64,000 bases of DNA from Bog-159 sp963843255 (GTDB lineage Bacteria > Acidobacteriota > Terriglobia > Bryobacterales > Bryobacteraceae): the NCBI GenBank assembly GCA_963843255.1, contig CAWJJQ010000005.1:528541-592540 (forward strand), written 5' to 3'. Under the pieces are notes generated by a model. The model did not search any database. It worked only from the letters and a program-made list of their open reading frames with translations, and had not been told where the DNA came from. The stretch's first letter is position 1, and each line of letters starts with the position of its first letter. The translations under genes and the position numbers were made by a program. Shown piece by piece: positions 52,302 to 62,780 of this stretch.

Positions 52302-53663
52302 CTACTCCTTGGGTGCAATTCCCAACGTCCGCATCTTGCGGTAGAGGTTACTGCGCTCGAGGCCCAGCAGCTCCGCCGTGCGGGTGACGTTGCCGTTGGT
52401 TTCTTCGAGCTTCTTCAGAATATATTCGCGCTCCACGGCTTCACGCACCTCGGCCAGGCTGCCGAAGCGATCGACGGGGCGTTCGGCGGGGCGGCGGGTC
52501 ACGTTGAGCGGGATATGGCGCGCGTCCACACGGATCTGCGGGTTCAGGATCACGATGCGCTCGATCAGGTTGCGCAGCTCGCGTACGTTGCCGGGCCAAT
52601 GATAATCCTGCAGGATGTGGTAGGCTTCCGGCGTCAATTCTTTCGCCTTGCGTCCGTACGCGGTGGTGAATTCGCGCAGGAAATAGTCGGCTAGGAGGGG
52701 GATGTCTTCGCGGCGATCCCGCAGCGGAGGAACGTGGAACGGGATCACGTTGAGGCGATAGAAAAGATCTTCGCGAAAATTGCCGCGCTCGATCTCCTCC
52801 TCCAGGTTCTTGTTGGTCGCCGCCACCACGCGCACGTCCACCTGCACGGAGGCTCCGGCGCCGACCGGTTCAAAGCGCTGCTCTTCGAGGGCGCGCAGTA
52901 CTTTGGCTTGCGTGCGCAGGCTCATGTCGCCTACTTCATCGAGGAAGATGGTGCCGCCGTCGGCCTTCTGGAATTTGCCGATCTTGGTTTCGTGGGCGCT
53001 GGTGAAGCTGCCCTTGATGTGTCCGAACAGCTCGCTTTCGATCAGCTCTTCGGGGATGGCCGCGCAGTTCACCTCTACGAACAGCTCGGGCGCGCGCGGG
53101 CTCATGGCGTGCAGCGCGTGGGCCACCAGTTCTTTGCCGGTGCCGCTTTCGCCGTAGATGAGTACGCGTCCGTTGGTTCCGGCCATAAGGGCAAGCTCGT
53201 GGCGCAGCGCCTTCATGGGCACGCTCTCGCCGATGATGCGATAGCGCGATTCGGTGCCCTCCTTGAGGCGGCTGTTCTCGATCTGCAGGCGGCGATGCTC
53301 CAAGGCGTTCTTGGCCACCACGGAGATTTTCTGGATGGTGAGCGGCTTTTCGAGAAAATCGAAGGCGCCGAGCTTGGTGGCTTTCACGGCCGTCTCGATG
53401 TTGCCATGGCCGGAGATCATGATCACAACGGGACGCTCGGGAAACGGAATTTCCTGGATGCGGGTGAGGGCTTCCATGCCGTCGATGCCGGGCAGCCAGA
53501 CATCCAGCAGCACCAGTTCGCAGGGCTGGCGGTGCAACTCTTCGAGACAGGCTTCGCCGCTTTCCACGGCATGCGCGGCATAACCCTCGTCTTCGAGCAC
53601 ACCGCTGAGCGACTGGCGGATGTCGGGCTCGTCATCCACCACCAGGATGCGAACCGGTTTCAT
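52302..53663 (-). CDS. Sigma-54-dependent response regulator (NtrX/NtrC type)
   Basis: A 453-residue regulator: receiver domain with Asp54 (VLLDVWLPG), AAA+ domain with Walker A GESGTGKE and Walker B GGTIFLDEVGDM, and a Fis-type HTH (TRTAELLGLERSNLYRKMRTL). The sigma-54 contact loop reads GSFTSA instead of the canonical GAFTGA. Its start overlaps the kinase stop (ATGA). Confidence 0.93.
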   Translation of the reverse strand: MKPVRILVVDDEPDIRQSLSGVLEDEGYAAHAVESGEACLEELHRQPCELVLLDVWLPGIDGMEALTRIQEIPFPERPVVIMISGHGNIETAVKATKLGAFDFLEKPLTIQKISVVAKNALEHRRLQIENSRLKEGTESRYRIIGESVPMKALRHELALMAGTNGRVLIYGESGTGKELVAHALHAMSPRAPELFVEVNCAAIPEELIESELFGHIKGSFTSAHETKIGKFQKADGGTIFLDEVGDMSLRTQAKVLRALEEQRFEPVGAGASVQVDVRVVAATNKNLEEEIERGNFREDLFYRLNVIPFHVPPLRDRREDIPLLADYFLREFTTAYGRKAKELTPEAYHILQDYHWPGNVRELRNLIERIVILNPQIRVDARHIPLNVTRRPAERPVDRFGSLAEVREAVEREYILKKLEETNGNVTRTAELLGLERSNLYRKMRTLGIAPKE

Positions 53664-55765
53664 ACGCCGGCCGCTGCCGGCTTCAGCGCGGGATCGCCGT
53701 TTTCGGGGTCCACCAGCGCAGGCAACTCGATGGTAAAGCGCGCGCCCGTGGGTTGATTGTCCTCAACCCGGATCTGCGCACCATGATCGGACAGGATGTG
53801 ATTGACGATGGCCAGACCCAAACCGGTGCCGCGGCCCTTGGTGGAGAAATAGGGCAGAAACAGTTTTTCCTTTTCATCCGGGGAGATGCCGCAGCCGGTA
53901 TCGGCAATGACTAGCTCGACTGATTCCGCGCTGCCGCTTTGGGTGGTGATGAGCAGGCGCTTCAGGAGCGAATCCTGCATGGCCTCGGCGGCGTTATCGA
54001 CCAGATTCACCACCACGCGCTGGAACTGGTCTTTGTCGATGTTGACCGGGGGCAGATCGCGCGCAAGCTGCACGCGAATGTCGATGCCGTCGAGGCGGCC
54101 ATGGAAGACCGCGAGGGCGGTTTCCACCACTTCGTTCAGGTCGCTGCGTACGGGTTGGGCGGCGGGAAAGCGGGCGAATTGGGAGAACTCGTCCACCAGG
54201 GTCTTCACGGATTCGACGGAGCGCGAAATCGTGCTGGCGCATTCGTGCAGGATGCGGCTGTTTTCGGGCGGAATCTGGAGGCGGTCCAACTGGCGGCTCA
54301 TGCGCTCGGCGGAGAGAGCCAGAGGGGTGAGCGGATTCTTGATTTCGTGGGCCACGCGGCGGGCGACTTCGTGCCAGGCGGCGGCTTTTTGCGCGCGCAG
54401 GAGCTCGCTGGTATCTTCCAGGACGATGACGAAGCCGGAAGTCAACTTTTCTTCGAGCGCGGAAACGGTGACCGCCATGTGCAGGGTCTGGCGCTCGTTC
54501 TGCATTTCGAGCTGGCGGGAGGCCAGGCCGGTGCGGCGGGCGCGCTTCATCAGGTATTTGATTTCGGCGGTGTCCTCGCGGGAGAAAAGATCTTCCAGAC
54601 GGGTGGCGCCGGCCAGTTGCACGGCGGGGAACATGCGGCAGAGCGCGCGATTGACGCGGCGGATATTTCCATCGGCACCGATGGAGATGACGCCGGTGGG
54701 AATGCTTTCAAGGATGGCTTCGGTGAAACGGCGGCGGGCATCGAGTTCGCGGCTGTTGGCCTCCAGCTCACGGGTCATCTCGTTGAAACCGCGCACCAGG
54801 CTGGCCAGTTCGTCGATGGCGCGCACCTGCACGCGATATTTCAGATTCCCTTTGCTGACTTCGCCAGCAGCGTGGAGCAGCGCGGAGATGGGGCCGCTGA
54901 TCTGTTTGGAGAGGAACAGGGCGATCCAGGTGGCCACGAAGAGCACGAACAGCGTGATCATGGCCATAAACAGCAGATAGAAGGTACGAACGTTGCGGCG
55001 GGAGCGCGCCAGCTCTTTGAAGGCGCGGTCGGACTTATCGATTTCGCGTTGTTTTTCGGCGAAGTCGATGGGCACGCGGGAAGCCAGCTCGACGGTGCCC
55101 TTCACAGCGCCATCGATTTCGACGGCATGACGGGCGACGACGGCCTGGTTGTCTCGGGGTGACCGGATGGGAAAAGGACCGACGGAATCGAGCGGCACGT
55201 CGCCGGAAACCGGGATGATGGCCGCGGCGGCCAGGTTCTGCTCCTTGGCGAAACGCTGCAGGAAGCCGGGGGTCTGGGTGCCTTGCTCGAGCAAGAGAAG
55301 CGTTTCCGGCTGCGCGGCCAATAGGGAGGCCTGCAGATCCGCCTCATCGCGCAGTTCGTTGCGCAAGGTTTCGGAGATTTCGAGGAAGGTCTGATGGGAG
55401 GCTTCGGCCGGCTGGCTGAACCACTTGTCCAGGTTGCGGTTGAGCACCTCGTAACTGAAAAGCACCAGAAAGAGGGCGGGGGTGATGCTGAGCGCCAGTG
55501 CCCCGACAACCAGTTTGGTCTGGATGCGGGAGCCTTCGCGGCTGCTGCGGCGATCGATGTAGAGCTTTACGACGGTGCGCACCAGCATGAAGCCGAGGGT
55601 CACCATCAGCACGAAAATCAGGCTGGAGATGGCCCAAAAGATGAAGGTCTGCTCGGGATCGGTGGGGCCGTATTTGCCGAAGTTGAAGGAGCCTTGCCAG
55701 ACGACGAGCGCGACTGAGATCGCCAGCAGGACGAGGCCGCCACCGTATAGGAATCGCTTGCGCAC
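53660..55765 (-). CDS. NtrY-like sensor histidine kinase
   Basis: A 701-residue membrane kinase. Two or three N-terminal helices (up to about residue 120) and one near 280 enclose a periplasmic sensor region. HAMP (LHAAGEVSKGNLKYRVQ), PAS (FTEAILESIPTGVISIGADG), HisKA with the phospho-His in RRVAHEIKNPLTPLALSAERM, and HATPase with NLVDNAAEAM, DTGCGISPDE and GTGLGLAIVNHI follow. It pairs with the adjacent sigma-54 regulator. NtrYX systems respond to nitrogen or redox signals; the signal here is unknown. Confidence 0.93.
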   Translation of the reverse strand: MRKRFLYGGGLVLLAISVALVVWQGSFNFGKYGPTDPEQTFIFWAISSLIFVLMVTLGFMLVRTVVKLYIDRRSSREGSRIQTKLVVGALALSITPALFLVLFSYEVLNRNLDKWFSQPAEASHQTFLEISETLRNELRDEADLQASLLAAQPETLLLLEQGTQTPGFLQRFAKEQNLAAAAIIPVSGDVPLDSVGPFPIRSPRDNQAVVARHAVEIDGAVKGTVELASRVPIDFAEKQREIDKSDRAFKELARSRRNVRTFYLLFMAMITLFVLFVATWIALFLSKQISGPISALLHAAGEVSKGNLKYRVQVRAIDELASLVRGFNEMTRELEANSRELDARRRFTEAILESIPTGVISIGADGNIRRVNRALCRMFPAVQLAGATRLEDLFSREDTAEIKYLMKRARRTGLASRQLEMQNERQTLHMAVTVSALEEKLTSGFVIVLEDTSELLRAQKAAAWHEVARRVAHEIKNPLTPLALSAERMSRQLDRLQIPPENSRILHECASTISRSVESVKTLVDEFSQFARFPAAQPVRSDLNEVVETALAVFHGRLDGIDIRVQLARDLPPVNIDKDQFQRVVVNLVDNAAEAMQDSLLKRLLITTQSGSAESVELVIADTGCGISPDEKEKLFLPYFSTKGRGTGLGLAIVNHILSDHGAQIRVEDNQPTGARFTIELPALVDPENGDPALKPAAAGV

Positions 55766-55864
55766 CTCTTCAAATTATAATGGAGCGAGGGTTTGGCTGA
55801 CGGACGCATATGCAACAAGCCAGGGCTGGCTGGGGCGAGGATACGCGCTGATCGACGGGCACGG

Positions 55865-56014
55865 CCGAGCACTAAAACGCAGGATGCTTGGATCGCTGTC
55901 ACCGCACTGGCGCTCGACGCCCCGCTCGCAACAAACAACCAGCGCGATCTCGAGTACATCCAAAAGCTGCGGTTGCTGCTTATTTCCCTTACAGCACGTA
56001 TTCGGTCCGGGTGA
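55865..56014 (+). pseudogene. Remnant of a PIN-domain (VapC) toxin gene, C-terminal part
   Basis: The frame reads TQDAWIAVTALALDAPLATNN then QRDLEYIQKLRLLLI, which is the last third of a VapC-type PIN domain including its DAWIA Asp and N-x-RDLE segment. No PIN start is visible upstream; the preceding bases up to the kinase gene do not supply one. It overlaps the convergent membrane-protein gene at its 3' end. Confidence 0.6.
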
Positions 56015-57041
56015 AAACGAAGTGATCGAAGTAGTAGTGCATCAGAAGGGTGCTGAGGATTACCACGAAATAACTCTGGTCGGCCGAAAGGGGCGTGAGC
56101 GCGCGCACGATGAAAGTCACAATCACGGTGACCCCGGTGGCGCCCAGGAAGCAGAGATAGTAAGGGATCATGCTGCGGCGGCCGGCCAGCGAGCGCACGA
56201 AGGGATTGTCGATTTCGCCGCGCTGGTAGCGCAACCGGTTGATGAGCCACATCAGGAACAGATATTGGAAGGAATGCCAGGTGTTGTAGCCCTGGAAGAG
56301 GATATCGAGGTTCGATCCCATAGGCAGCAGGAAGGAGACGACGCTGGTGATGCCGATCAGCAGCGTCTTGGGCTGGCTGAGGCGGCCAAGCCGGGCTTCG
56401 ATCACGGTCTTCCATATCCAGACGATCATGAGGATGCCGAACGTGACGCCGGCCAGTTCCGGCAGATGCAGGGCGCGCAGCCAGTCCGGATACGGCAGCA
56501 CCACACCGCCCACGCGGAACTGGCGCTGGGACAGTTTGTACATGCCGATGGGGTAGAGGCCCGTGAGGATGACGCCGTAATCGACGGCGCGCGACCATAG
56601 CGGATCGCGTCCGCCGTTTTTGGCGCGGTAGCAGTCGCTCAAATAAATCACCTGATGCAGCACATGCAGCGAGGCCCAGGAGAAAAAGAACGTGATGAGG
56701 GCGGTGTAGTGAAACACACCGAGGTAGACCACGATTACTGGAATAATCAGGGACAGCCAAGTGTAGACCGGGTGAGTCCGGCGAAACGAGGCGTCCAGAA
56801 AAGTGAGGGTGAAGGTGGAGAACAGGTGCGGTCCGCCCACCAGGCCCGCTACCAGGATGTTGATTACGTCGATTGCCTGCCGCTCGGAGATCCAGCCGGT
56901 TTTCTGCGCCGCCCAAGCGAACAGAAAAGGCATAGGAACGAGCACGGCGCTGAGGATGATGCGCGACAGGTCCCAGGATTTGTTATAGATCCAACCGGGT
57001 TCCTGCCGTACCAGAAATGGGGCTTCAGCAACGGCGGCCAT
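55989..57041 (-). CDS. Polytopic membrane protein, unknown function
   Basis: A 350-residue protein with eight or more predicted helices; ATG 57041 (MAAVAEAPFLV) is preferred over a TTG at 57077. Conserved-looking histidines lie in LVGGPHLFSTFTLTFL, FHYTALITFFFSWASLHVLHQ and LMHYYFDHFVF, compatible with metal or heme binding, but no family is recognised. It lies 60 bases after the cytochrome c/copper monooxygenase gene on the same strand, suggesting a shared function. Confidence 0.75.
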   Translation of the reverse strand: MAAVAEAPFLVRQEPGWIYNKSWDLSRIILSAVLVPMPFLFAWAAQKTGWISERQAIDVINILVAGLVGGPHLFSTFTLTFLDASFRRTHPVYTWLSLIIPVIVVYLGVFHYTALITFFFSWASLHVLHQVIYLSDCYRAKNGGRDPLWSRAVDYGVILTGLYPIGMYKLSQRQFRVGGVVLPYPDWLRALHLPELAGVTFGILMIVWIWKTVIEARLGRLSQPKTLLIGITSVVSFLLPMGSNLDILFQGYNTWHSFQYLFLMWLINRLRYQRGEIDNPFVRSLAGRRSMIPYYLCFLGATGVTVIVTFIVRALTPLSADQSYFVVILSTLLMHYYFDHFVFTRTEYVL

Positions 57042-57101
57042 TGGAAAGATGATACGCCAGACGGTCGCGATTTCCAAACCGCGATAATTGCTTGATGGGC
57101 G

Positions 57102-58424
57102 CTAGTCGCCGCTCTTGGCGGCTTTCTTTTCCTTGAACAGGTCCATGGGATCCTTATTGGGGGCCATGGCCACATCGAACCAGCCGATCATCATCTCTTC
57201 CCAACTCTGGTCGCCCCAGCGGACGGGCTTGGTGGCGTCGGGGTTGGCGGGGTTGTTCGGAGAATTATCGAAATGCGCGACACAGTGCAGGCGAGTGCCC
57301 GCGGGCAGCACCTTCTGGTCGGTGAGGTAATAGAAGAGCTGCCAGCTAAAATCGTAGTGCGGCACGCGCAGCAGCACTTCGGATTCGCCAGTGGGATAGT
57401 GGGCAGTATAGACGAAATCTTTGCCGCGCAGATGCATGTGAGGCATCATGTCGACCAGTTTGGCGGGTTCCTGCAAGGTGACTTCGGATTCCACTTCGAA
57501 GTTGCCGTCGCCTGCCGGGATCTCGAACTTATCGTTTGTAGCGGCCACGGTGTAGACGCGTTCGGCAGGCGGTTCCTTGGCAAATACCAGACCAATCCGG
57601 CTGCGGTCGATGCCGGCCTTGCCGTTGGCGGTGTAATGCATCTGAAACACGAAATCGGAGCCAGCCTTCACCAGCTTGGCCTGGCCGGGGCGCAGGATGC
57701 CGGGCGGCAATCCGGGAGCGAAACCCACCAGTAACTCGGGCGGGCCGCTGTTGTCGTCATCGCGGCGGTGTTTGCGCTTCTCGCGGTTCTCTTCCTTAAC
57801 GGGCACGAAGGGGATGCCGGGCTGGGCATCTTTCATCCACTTGGAACCGGGCGGGCGGACGAAGGCGATGATGTGATGCACCACCTGGCGGTTGCCGGGA
57901 CGAGCTTCCACTTCCTGCACCCACTTGTCTTCGGTGAAGCCTGACGGGATGACGATGTACTGGTAGTCGATAGTGCCGGAGGTGGGCACGGAGAACTCAT
58001 TGGGCATTTCGAAGACGGCGTCCGGCGTGTGAATGCCCCAGCCATCCACGAATTGCGCGGGCTTAGGCGCGTCGGCGGGATCGCCTTCGCGGGCACCGGC
58101 GTCGACCCAGGCTACCAGGGTGTCGACCTCGTCGCGGGAGAGGGAGCGATCGTTGCTGAATTTGCCGAAGTGCGGGTCGGCGGGCCATGGCGGCATTTTG
58201 CGGGTGATGACGGCTTCGCGGATAGCCTTGGCCCAGGGACGGACATCCTTATATGTGAGGAAGGACATGGGGGCCGCTTCGCCGGGACGGTGGCATTCCT
58301 GGCAGCGGCTTTGCATGACCGGCAGGGCATTTTTGTAAAACGTAGGTTGAGAAGGAATCGTGGCGGCCAATGCCAAGGCAGACGCAGCGATTCCGAGCAG
58401 GAACGATCGAACAGCCATCCGCAC
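57102..58424 (-). CDS. Cytochrome c/copper type II monooxygenase-like fusion protein
   Basis: A 440-residue exported protein (signal LLGIAASALALAAT). A short c-type heme segment with CQECH and PMSFLTY (residues about 40-55) resembles Planctomycete/Acidobacteria-type cytochrome c domains. The rest matches the copper type II ascorbate-dependent monooxygenase fold: NRQVVHHIIAF (HH), FQMHYTANGKAG, and MMPHMHLRGKDF (HxH) as CuA/CuB ligands. It may hydroxylate or bind a small substrate in the periplasm. It precedes a polytopic membrane protein. Confidence 0.85.
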   Translation of the reverse strand: MRMAVRSFLLGIAASALALAATIPSQPTFYKNALPVMQSRCQECHRPGEAAPMSFLTYKDVRPWAKAIREAVITRKMPPWPADPHFGKFSNDRSLSRDEVDTLVAWVDAGAREGDPADAPKPAQFVDGWGIHTPDAVFEMPNEFSVPTSGTIDYQYIVIPSGFTEDKWVQEVEARPGNRQVVHHIIAFVRPPGSKWMKDAQPGIPFVPVKEENREKRKHRRDDDNSGPPELLVGFAPGLPPGILRPGQAKLVKAGSDFVFQMHYTANGKAGIDRSRIGLVFAKEPPAERVYTVAATNDKFEIPAGDGNFEVESEVTLQEPAKLVDMMPHMHLRGKDFVYTAHYPTGESEVLLRVPHYDFSWQLFYYLTDQKVLPAGTRLHCVAHFDNSPNNPANPDATKPVRWGDQSWEEMMIGWFDVAMAPNKDPMDLFKEKKAAKSGD

Positions 58425-58535
58425 CTCCGAGTGTGTGCTGTTTCCCTATATTAGGCTATGCGGTAGGCGGTGTAAAGCGCGTCTTGCGGGTGCGGAGGCA
58501 AGAGGATAAACTAAAGGTACCGTTCGTATCTGTAA

Positions 58536-58609
58536 TCCCCGGTCGTCTAATGGTAGGACAGCGGCCTTTGGAGCCGTGAATCGTGGTTCGAATCCATGCC
58601 GGGGAGCCA
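58536..58609 (+). tRNA. tRNA-Gln (anticodon UUG)
   Basis: The acceptor stem TCCCCGG pairs with CCGGGGA, followed by discriminator G and encoded CCA (58607-58609). The D arm has TAATGGTAGGACA. The anticodon stem GCGGC/GCCGT encloses loop CTTTGGA with anticodon TTG. The T arm is GTGGTTCGAATCCAT. It marks the boundary to the decayed defence island. Confidence 0.96.
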
Positions 58610-58954
58610 TACTTCCTGCGCCCCAACTTCGAGCGCCCGTTATTGTTGACAGCAGCGCCTTCCGCCGAGTCGCCGTTATCCGCCAACATTCCGCAGGTTT
58701 TACGGTCCGCGGCCTCTCACCCGTTTGACGCGAGATGTGCAGCGGGGGCGCGGCCAACCGCCAGGGTTCAGGCCGGAGTCCAAGGTTTTCGCTGCGAACT
58801 CTCCGGTTTCTCCGGTTGACAGGGTGGCTTTTGTTGACGGCACTGTTCAACGCGGCGCCCAACGGAGCTCTTCAAACTGGACCATAAACATAGGGGATTC
58901 TCGTGGAAGTGCGTCGCGATGGGGCCGGTGGGCGGTGCGGCGTACATCAGGATC
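58610..58954. other. Non-coding stretch after tRNA-Gln
   Basis: 345 bases without a supportable gene, terminator or obvious repeat. No second copy of the tRNA 3' end was found within the window, so an attachment site could not be defined. Confidence 0.5.
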
Positions 58955-60004
58955 CTACTGGTCCTCACGGGTGCCTGCCGCTTGGTCCGTCCCCAGCGCC
59001 CCGACGATTCGGCGCGCGAACTCCCTTCGATCGTCAGTGCTGTGATGTTTGGCGATGAAAGTGTCGTATAAGTCTTGAAGCTGTTCCGGTGAGAGAGCGT
59101 GAGAGAATTCTTTGATCGAGGAGCCCGAGCATCCAGTTGTGATCTTCATATGCAGGCGCTCCGGAAATGGCGGGAGCAGAGAGAACGTGAGCAACACAGG
59201 TTGCACTACGACCTGGGGCGCGAGCCTGAAAGTTCTCCTTTGCAAGAATCTGCGTAATGCAACCAAAGGCCTGATTCGCAGACCAGTTTTGGAGGTCAGG
59301 AAACTCCATCGCAACCCGGTTGTTGGCTCCTGGAGGGAAAATCGTCACGCTCAGATAGACGTCGCGAGCGATCGCTGGCGACCGGTTGGTTAGAAGAAGT
59401 CCAATCCGAAAAAAGGCAGAGCCGTCGCTCCGAAGCTCCGCAGGCGGGGCACCCCACATGTGGAAGATCACCGGCTGGGGCGCACGTCCGAACATCCCTG
59501 CCAGGACGCCATGAGGAACGGGCTCGAAATTGGAACCTGCACGCATGTAATACTGGATTGGCCGGAGACACTGGTGCGGCGCCAAGTAGCTCTTCGGGAT
59601 GTGCGTGATTACGAAGCCGGCTCCCGCGTCATCTTCAACCGCCATATGACTGACAGCTGGGGTGCGGGGGAAGCGTCAAGCCCGAGACGGCACTCTCAAG
59701 CCAGCTCTTGAATCGCCGCGGGTTCTGGATCTTGACTTTCGCAGCAGCCACATCTCCGAGCGTTTGATTAGGGCGGCAGTCAACACCCCATACGACAATT
59801 CCCCCTTCAGAGTTCCCGAACCCTGAGATCGCCTTCGCGAGATTCCCACGATCTGCATCGGAGAGCCGCGCACCGGAGCCGTTGTCGGAGGATCTCTTGA
59901 AATCGAGGAAGAGTTCTTCCGATTGTCGTTCCAGCGATCAGTTCATCGATTGCGGCCTCACCCCCCGATGAGATACGGGCAGCCAGGTCTTCTGCTCGTC
60001 CCAT
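58955..60004 (-). pseudogene. AlbA_2 (Schlafen-like) domain protein, several frameshifts
   Basis: The start MGRAEDLAARISSGGEAAIDEL at 60004 leads to a break near 59905. Homology then continues in another frame: ELFLDFKRSSDNGSGARLSD and AKAISGFGNSEGGIVVWGVD, the AlbA_2 nucleic-acid/ATP-binding domain. It resumes in a third frame with AVEDDAGAGFVITHIPKSYLAPHQ and MRAGSNFEPVPHGVLAGMFGR, and ends near 58955. At least three indels are needed. The intact relative would be a cytoplasmic regulator or defence-linked protein. Confidence 0.72.
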
Positions 60005-60803
60005 AATAGCTCGGCGCTGCTCCCTTTCTTTTTCACCGAAGCCGCGCCGCGAGTGGCTGGGCGCGTACACAATAGGGTGTTCTCCAGCCCGTGCCGGACT
60101 ACGTCCAGGCGGCCGGATTCCATGAGTTGTTCTGGGAATGACCCTGCCGATCTGAAACGGGAACAGGGACGGGCCATTCACCAAGCTGCCGAAGTCGACT
60201 GATGCCTCAGATGCCGCGAGCATGTGCGGCTTCGAGCAGCCATATCGCCACTCTCGAGTCGGTGACGTTGAACGCCGGGGTACGGGAGAGTACTCGCCCT
60301 TGCCGGCGGAGTCGTCGATCACGCCCCAGTCCGCAAACGCGCGCAGTACGTACCGGGCCGACCGTGCGACGACCTCCTCTCCCCCAGCAACTCCTTGGCC
60401 CGCCTCTGCACCTGGGCGGCGCCACCGTACCCTGAAGCCGGAACAGTCGCCCGTAATATCCGCCACGACCCGCCAGAAGGGATAGACGGCCATCGTCATG
60501 CCCCAATGAAAAGGCAGACGTTCCGATCGGCCGCACTCCTTGGAGAAGGCGGGCGCCGTCATGCCGCAACTCCTGAGCCGTCGGTGGCACGCGCACCCAA
60601 GTCTTCAGCAGGAGCGTGATCGTCTTTTCCCTGCTGCCGCGCTGTGCCGTGCTCCCGACGGAAAGCTCGTCCTTCAAGCGCTCGCGCAACGCCTCATAGA
60701 TGTCGGCGTCGGACATGCCTGCCAGGAACAGGTCCACCGTCTCATCGAGCCAACGGAGTTTGACCGTCCGGTTATATCCGATCATGCGCTGGCGATCACT
60801 CAA
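60005..60803 (-). pseudogene. Possible BrxA-like BREX protein, frameshifted
   Basis: TTG at 60803 overlaps the pglZ stop and follows GGAGG. The first part reads NRTVKLRWLDETVDLFLAGM and SDADIYEALRERLKDELSVG, then KTITLLLKTWVRVPP. Near 60550 homology jumps to RLPFHWGMTMAVYPFWRVVAD and later to VLRAFADWGVIDDSAGKGEY. The position after helicase and pglZ fits brxA of BREX type 3. The family identity is suggested mainly by context. Confidence 0.45.
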
Positions 60804-62780
60804 TCCTTTCCTCCCACGACCCGAATGAACGGCACAATGGCCTCCTCCAGTGTCACTCCACCGTGCGCAACAGTCCGATGCCCTTCCTGCACGAAGGCGC
60901 TCCGATCTGCGGACAACAACGGCAGGAAGTCTTCCGGAAGCCCGAGAGGTCTTCCAGGAGATGGCTGCTGGAAATCTCGCGGCAACATTGGCGCGGAGCA
61001 CAGCATCGGAATAGATCCTCGCCCGTTCACCACGGACGTCAGCCGTCATACCCTCTTTCGGCCTTCCACAGCCAACGCACTCCACATTGCCATGATCCGC
61101 GGTTAGGAACACAACAAATCCGTTCGAAAGCAGCAAGTCCAAGAGCGCGGACAAGAATCCTTCAGCCGCCCATTGCCGCACTTGGTTATGCATCCCCGCC
61201 GCACCCAACTCCATGCCGTGCATGATACGGTCGACCTTGTCCACAACGGCACCGATCACTTTGAGCTTGGGCTGCCGACAACGCTTCTTCGAGCGCTTGC
61301 AGCGTCGACGGCTCACCAAGGCCCTTAAGGTAAGCGACCTCGCTGCCGACGAGACCATGATCAACCCAGAATTGCTGCCAAAGGCTCGCCTCTCTGCCTG
61401 TGCCGTAGATGCTCGACGGAAAGTAGAGCGGTGCCTTTCCAGCGAAAATGGCCTGTCGCGACACACAGGTGATCGTCGGCACCCAGGCAAAGGCAGCGCT
61501 CTCGTCGAACCGCCACGTGGGACGTTGCTGGCTGATCTCATGCCGGACCACCAGCCACTGGTCGAATGCGAGCCCGTCCACTACGACGAGGGCCGCCCTA
61601 CCGCCGCCATCGCGTTGCGCGGCGAGAAAACGTGCGATGTGGTGCACCATCACCGGCGGCGTGGCCGGCAAGCTGTAGAGGCTGCCGAACCGCCTTTGCA
61701 GCCACTGACTGAAACGGGCGTCGACCTGAGATCGAATGCTGGAGACTCGCGCGGTCACGTCCAGATTGGATCTGTGCACCGATCTCGCAAACCAGGAGAT
61801 TGAATTGCGCCCAGATTGTGGCGAAAGACAGCCAGTCGCCGTGACGAGCGTCCTCGCCAGGTAGCTCCCGCGCCGCAGCCTCAGCGAGTGCCGCGAAACG
61901 GCTTATTCGATCCTGCTCAGGATCGTGCCGCACGCCGGCGGCGGCCCATCCCTTGGGAACGCTGGTCCATTCGATAGGCTGCAGCGTGCCTTCCATGAAC
62001 AGGTTATCGATGTAGACGCGCACGTCCGGGTTATCGAACGGAAGATCCGCTGGTCCCTCAACGGATAGTGGAATGTCTCGCGGGCAACGGCACCTGGCTT
62101 AGGATGCCGAGGAATCTCGGCCAGCGCTCCTGCAAAAAGGCGAAAAACAGGCTTCGGTCCGTGAACAGCTCGGCAAGCGGCCAGCCTCGAAAGCGTCCAC
62201 TCTGATGCAGAATGGCTACCAGCCGGTCGACGAAGGGCATTGGAATCAACTGGAGCCTGTAGTGCCTCCGCAACAACGTCCGCAAGAGATCTGCATCGGT
62301 TTTGATCAGCTCCGCCGCGATCTCGAAGACGTGGCGTAGGATGAAGTCCTTCGTGGCGTTTTCCCCAAGAACCCCAGGATTGAAGCGATGCTGCGCTTCA
62401 TAGAGTAGGTCGAGGTACTGAGGCTCCAAGGCGCGCAGCACTGGATAGCTAAACTGGGGGAACATATCCGCCAGCGCGAAGGAGAGCCTCCGGGCGCCGG
62501 CGAGGACATCGAAAGGCAGCTTCACCAAGGAAGAGGCGCCATCGCCAATCAGCACTACCAGATCTATGCTCTCCCCGGCATCCAACCGCGAACGAAAGCG
62601 TGACTCGTAAGCGAATCGGAATGAGATCGAGTCTTCGAACAAGACCGACTCGAAGCCTCGTTCGGCGAGCGCCTGGCTCAGGCGGGGTTCTGTTAGCAAT
62701 CCGTCCGGATCGGCAACTGCCGTTATCGGCTGGACACCCGGCGTAAACTCTTTCAGAATGTGGCTGCGCCAATCAGACAT
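60800..62780 (-). pseudogene. pglZ: BREX type 3-like PglZ (alkaline phosphatase superfamily), at least four frameshifts
   Basis: The N-terminus SDWRSHILKEFTPGVQPITAV with ADPDGLLTEPRLSQAL is typical of BREX-3 PglZ. Frame changes occur near 62082 (then RDIPLSVEGPADLPFDNPDV), about 61775 (SNLDVTARVSSIRSQVDARF, then the catalytic ALVVVDGLAFDQW), about 61275 (KLKVIGAVVDKVDRIMHGME, FLTADHGNVECVG with the metal His), and about 60985 (RDFQQPSPGRPLG ... FIRVVGGKD). All parts lie in correct order, so the gene was complete before decay. It overlaps the helicase stop by eight bases. Confidence 0.82.

Noticed and set aside
58610..58954. Attachment-site duplication of the tRNA-Gln 3' end
   Set aside because: No second copy of the tRNA 3' sequence was found up to the window end; the far end of the island is outside.
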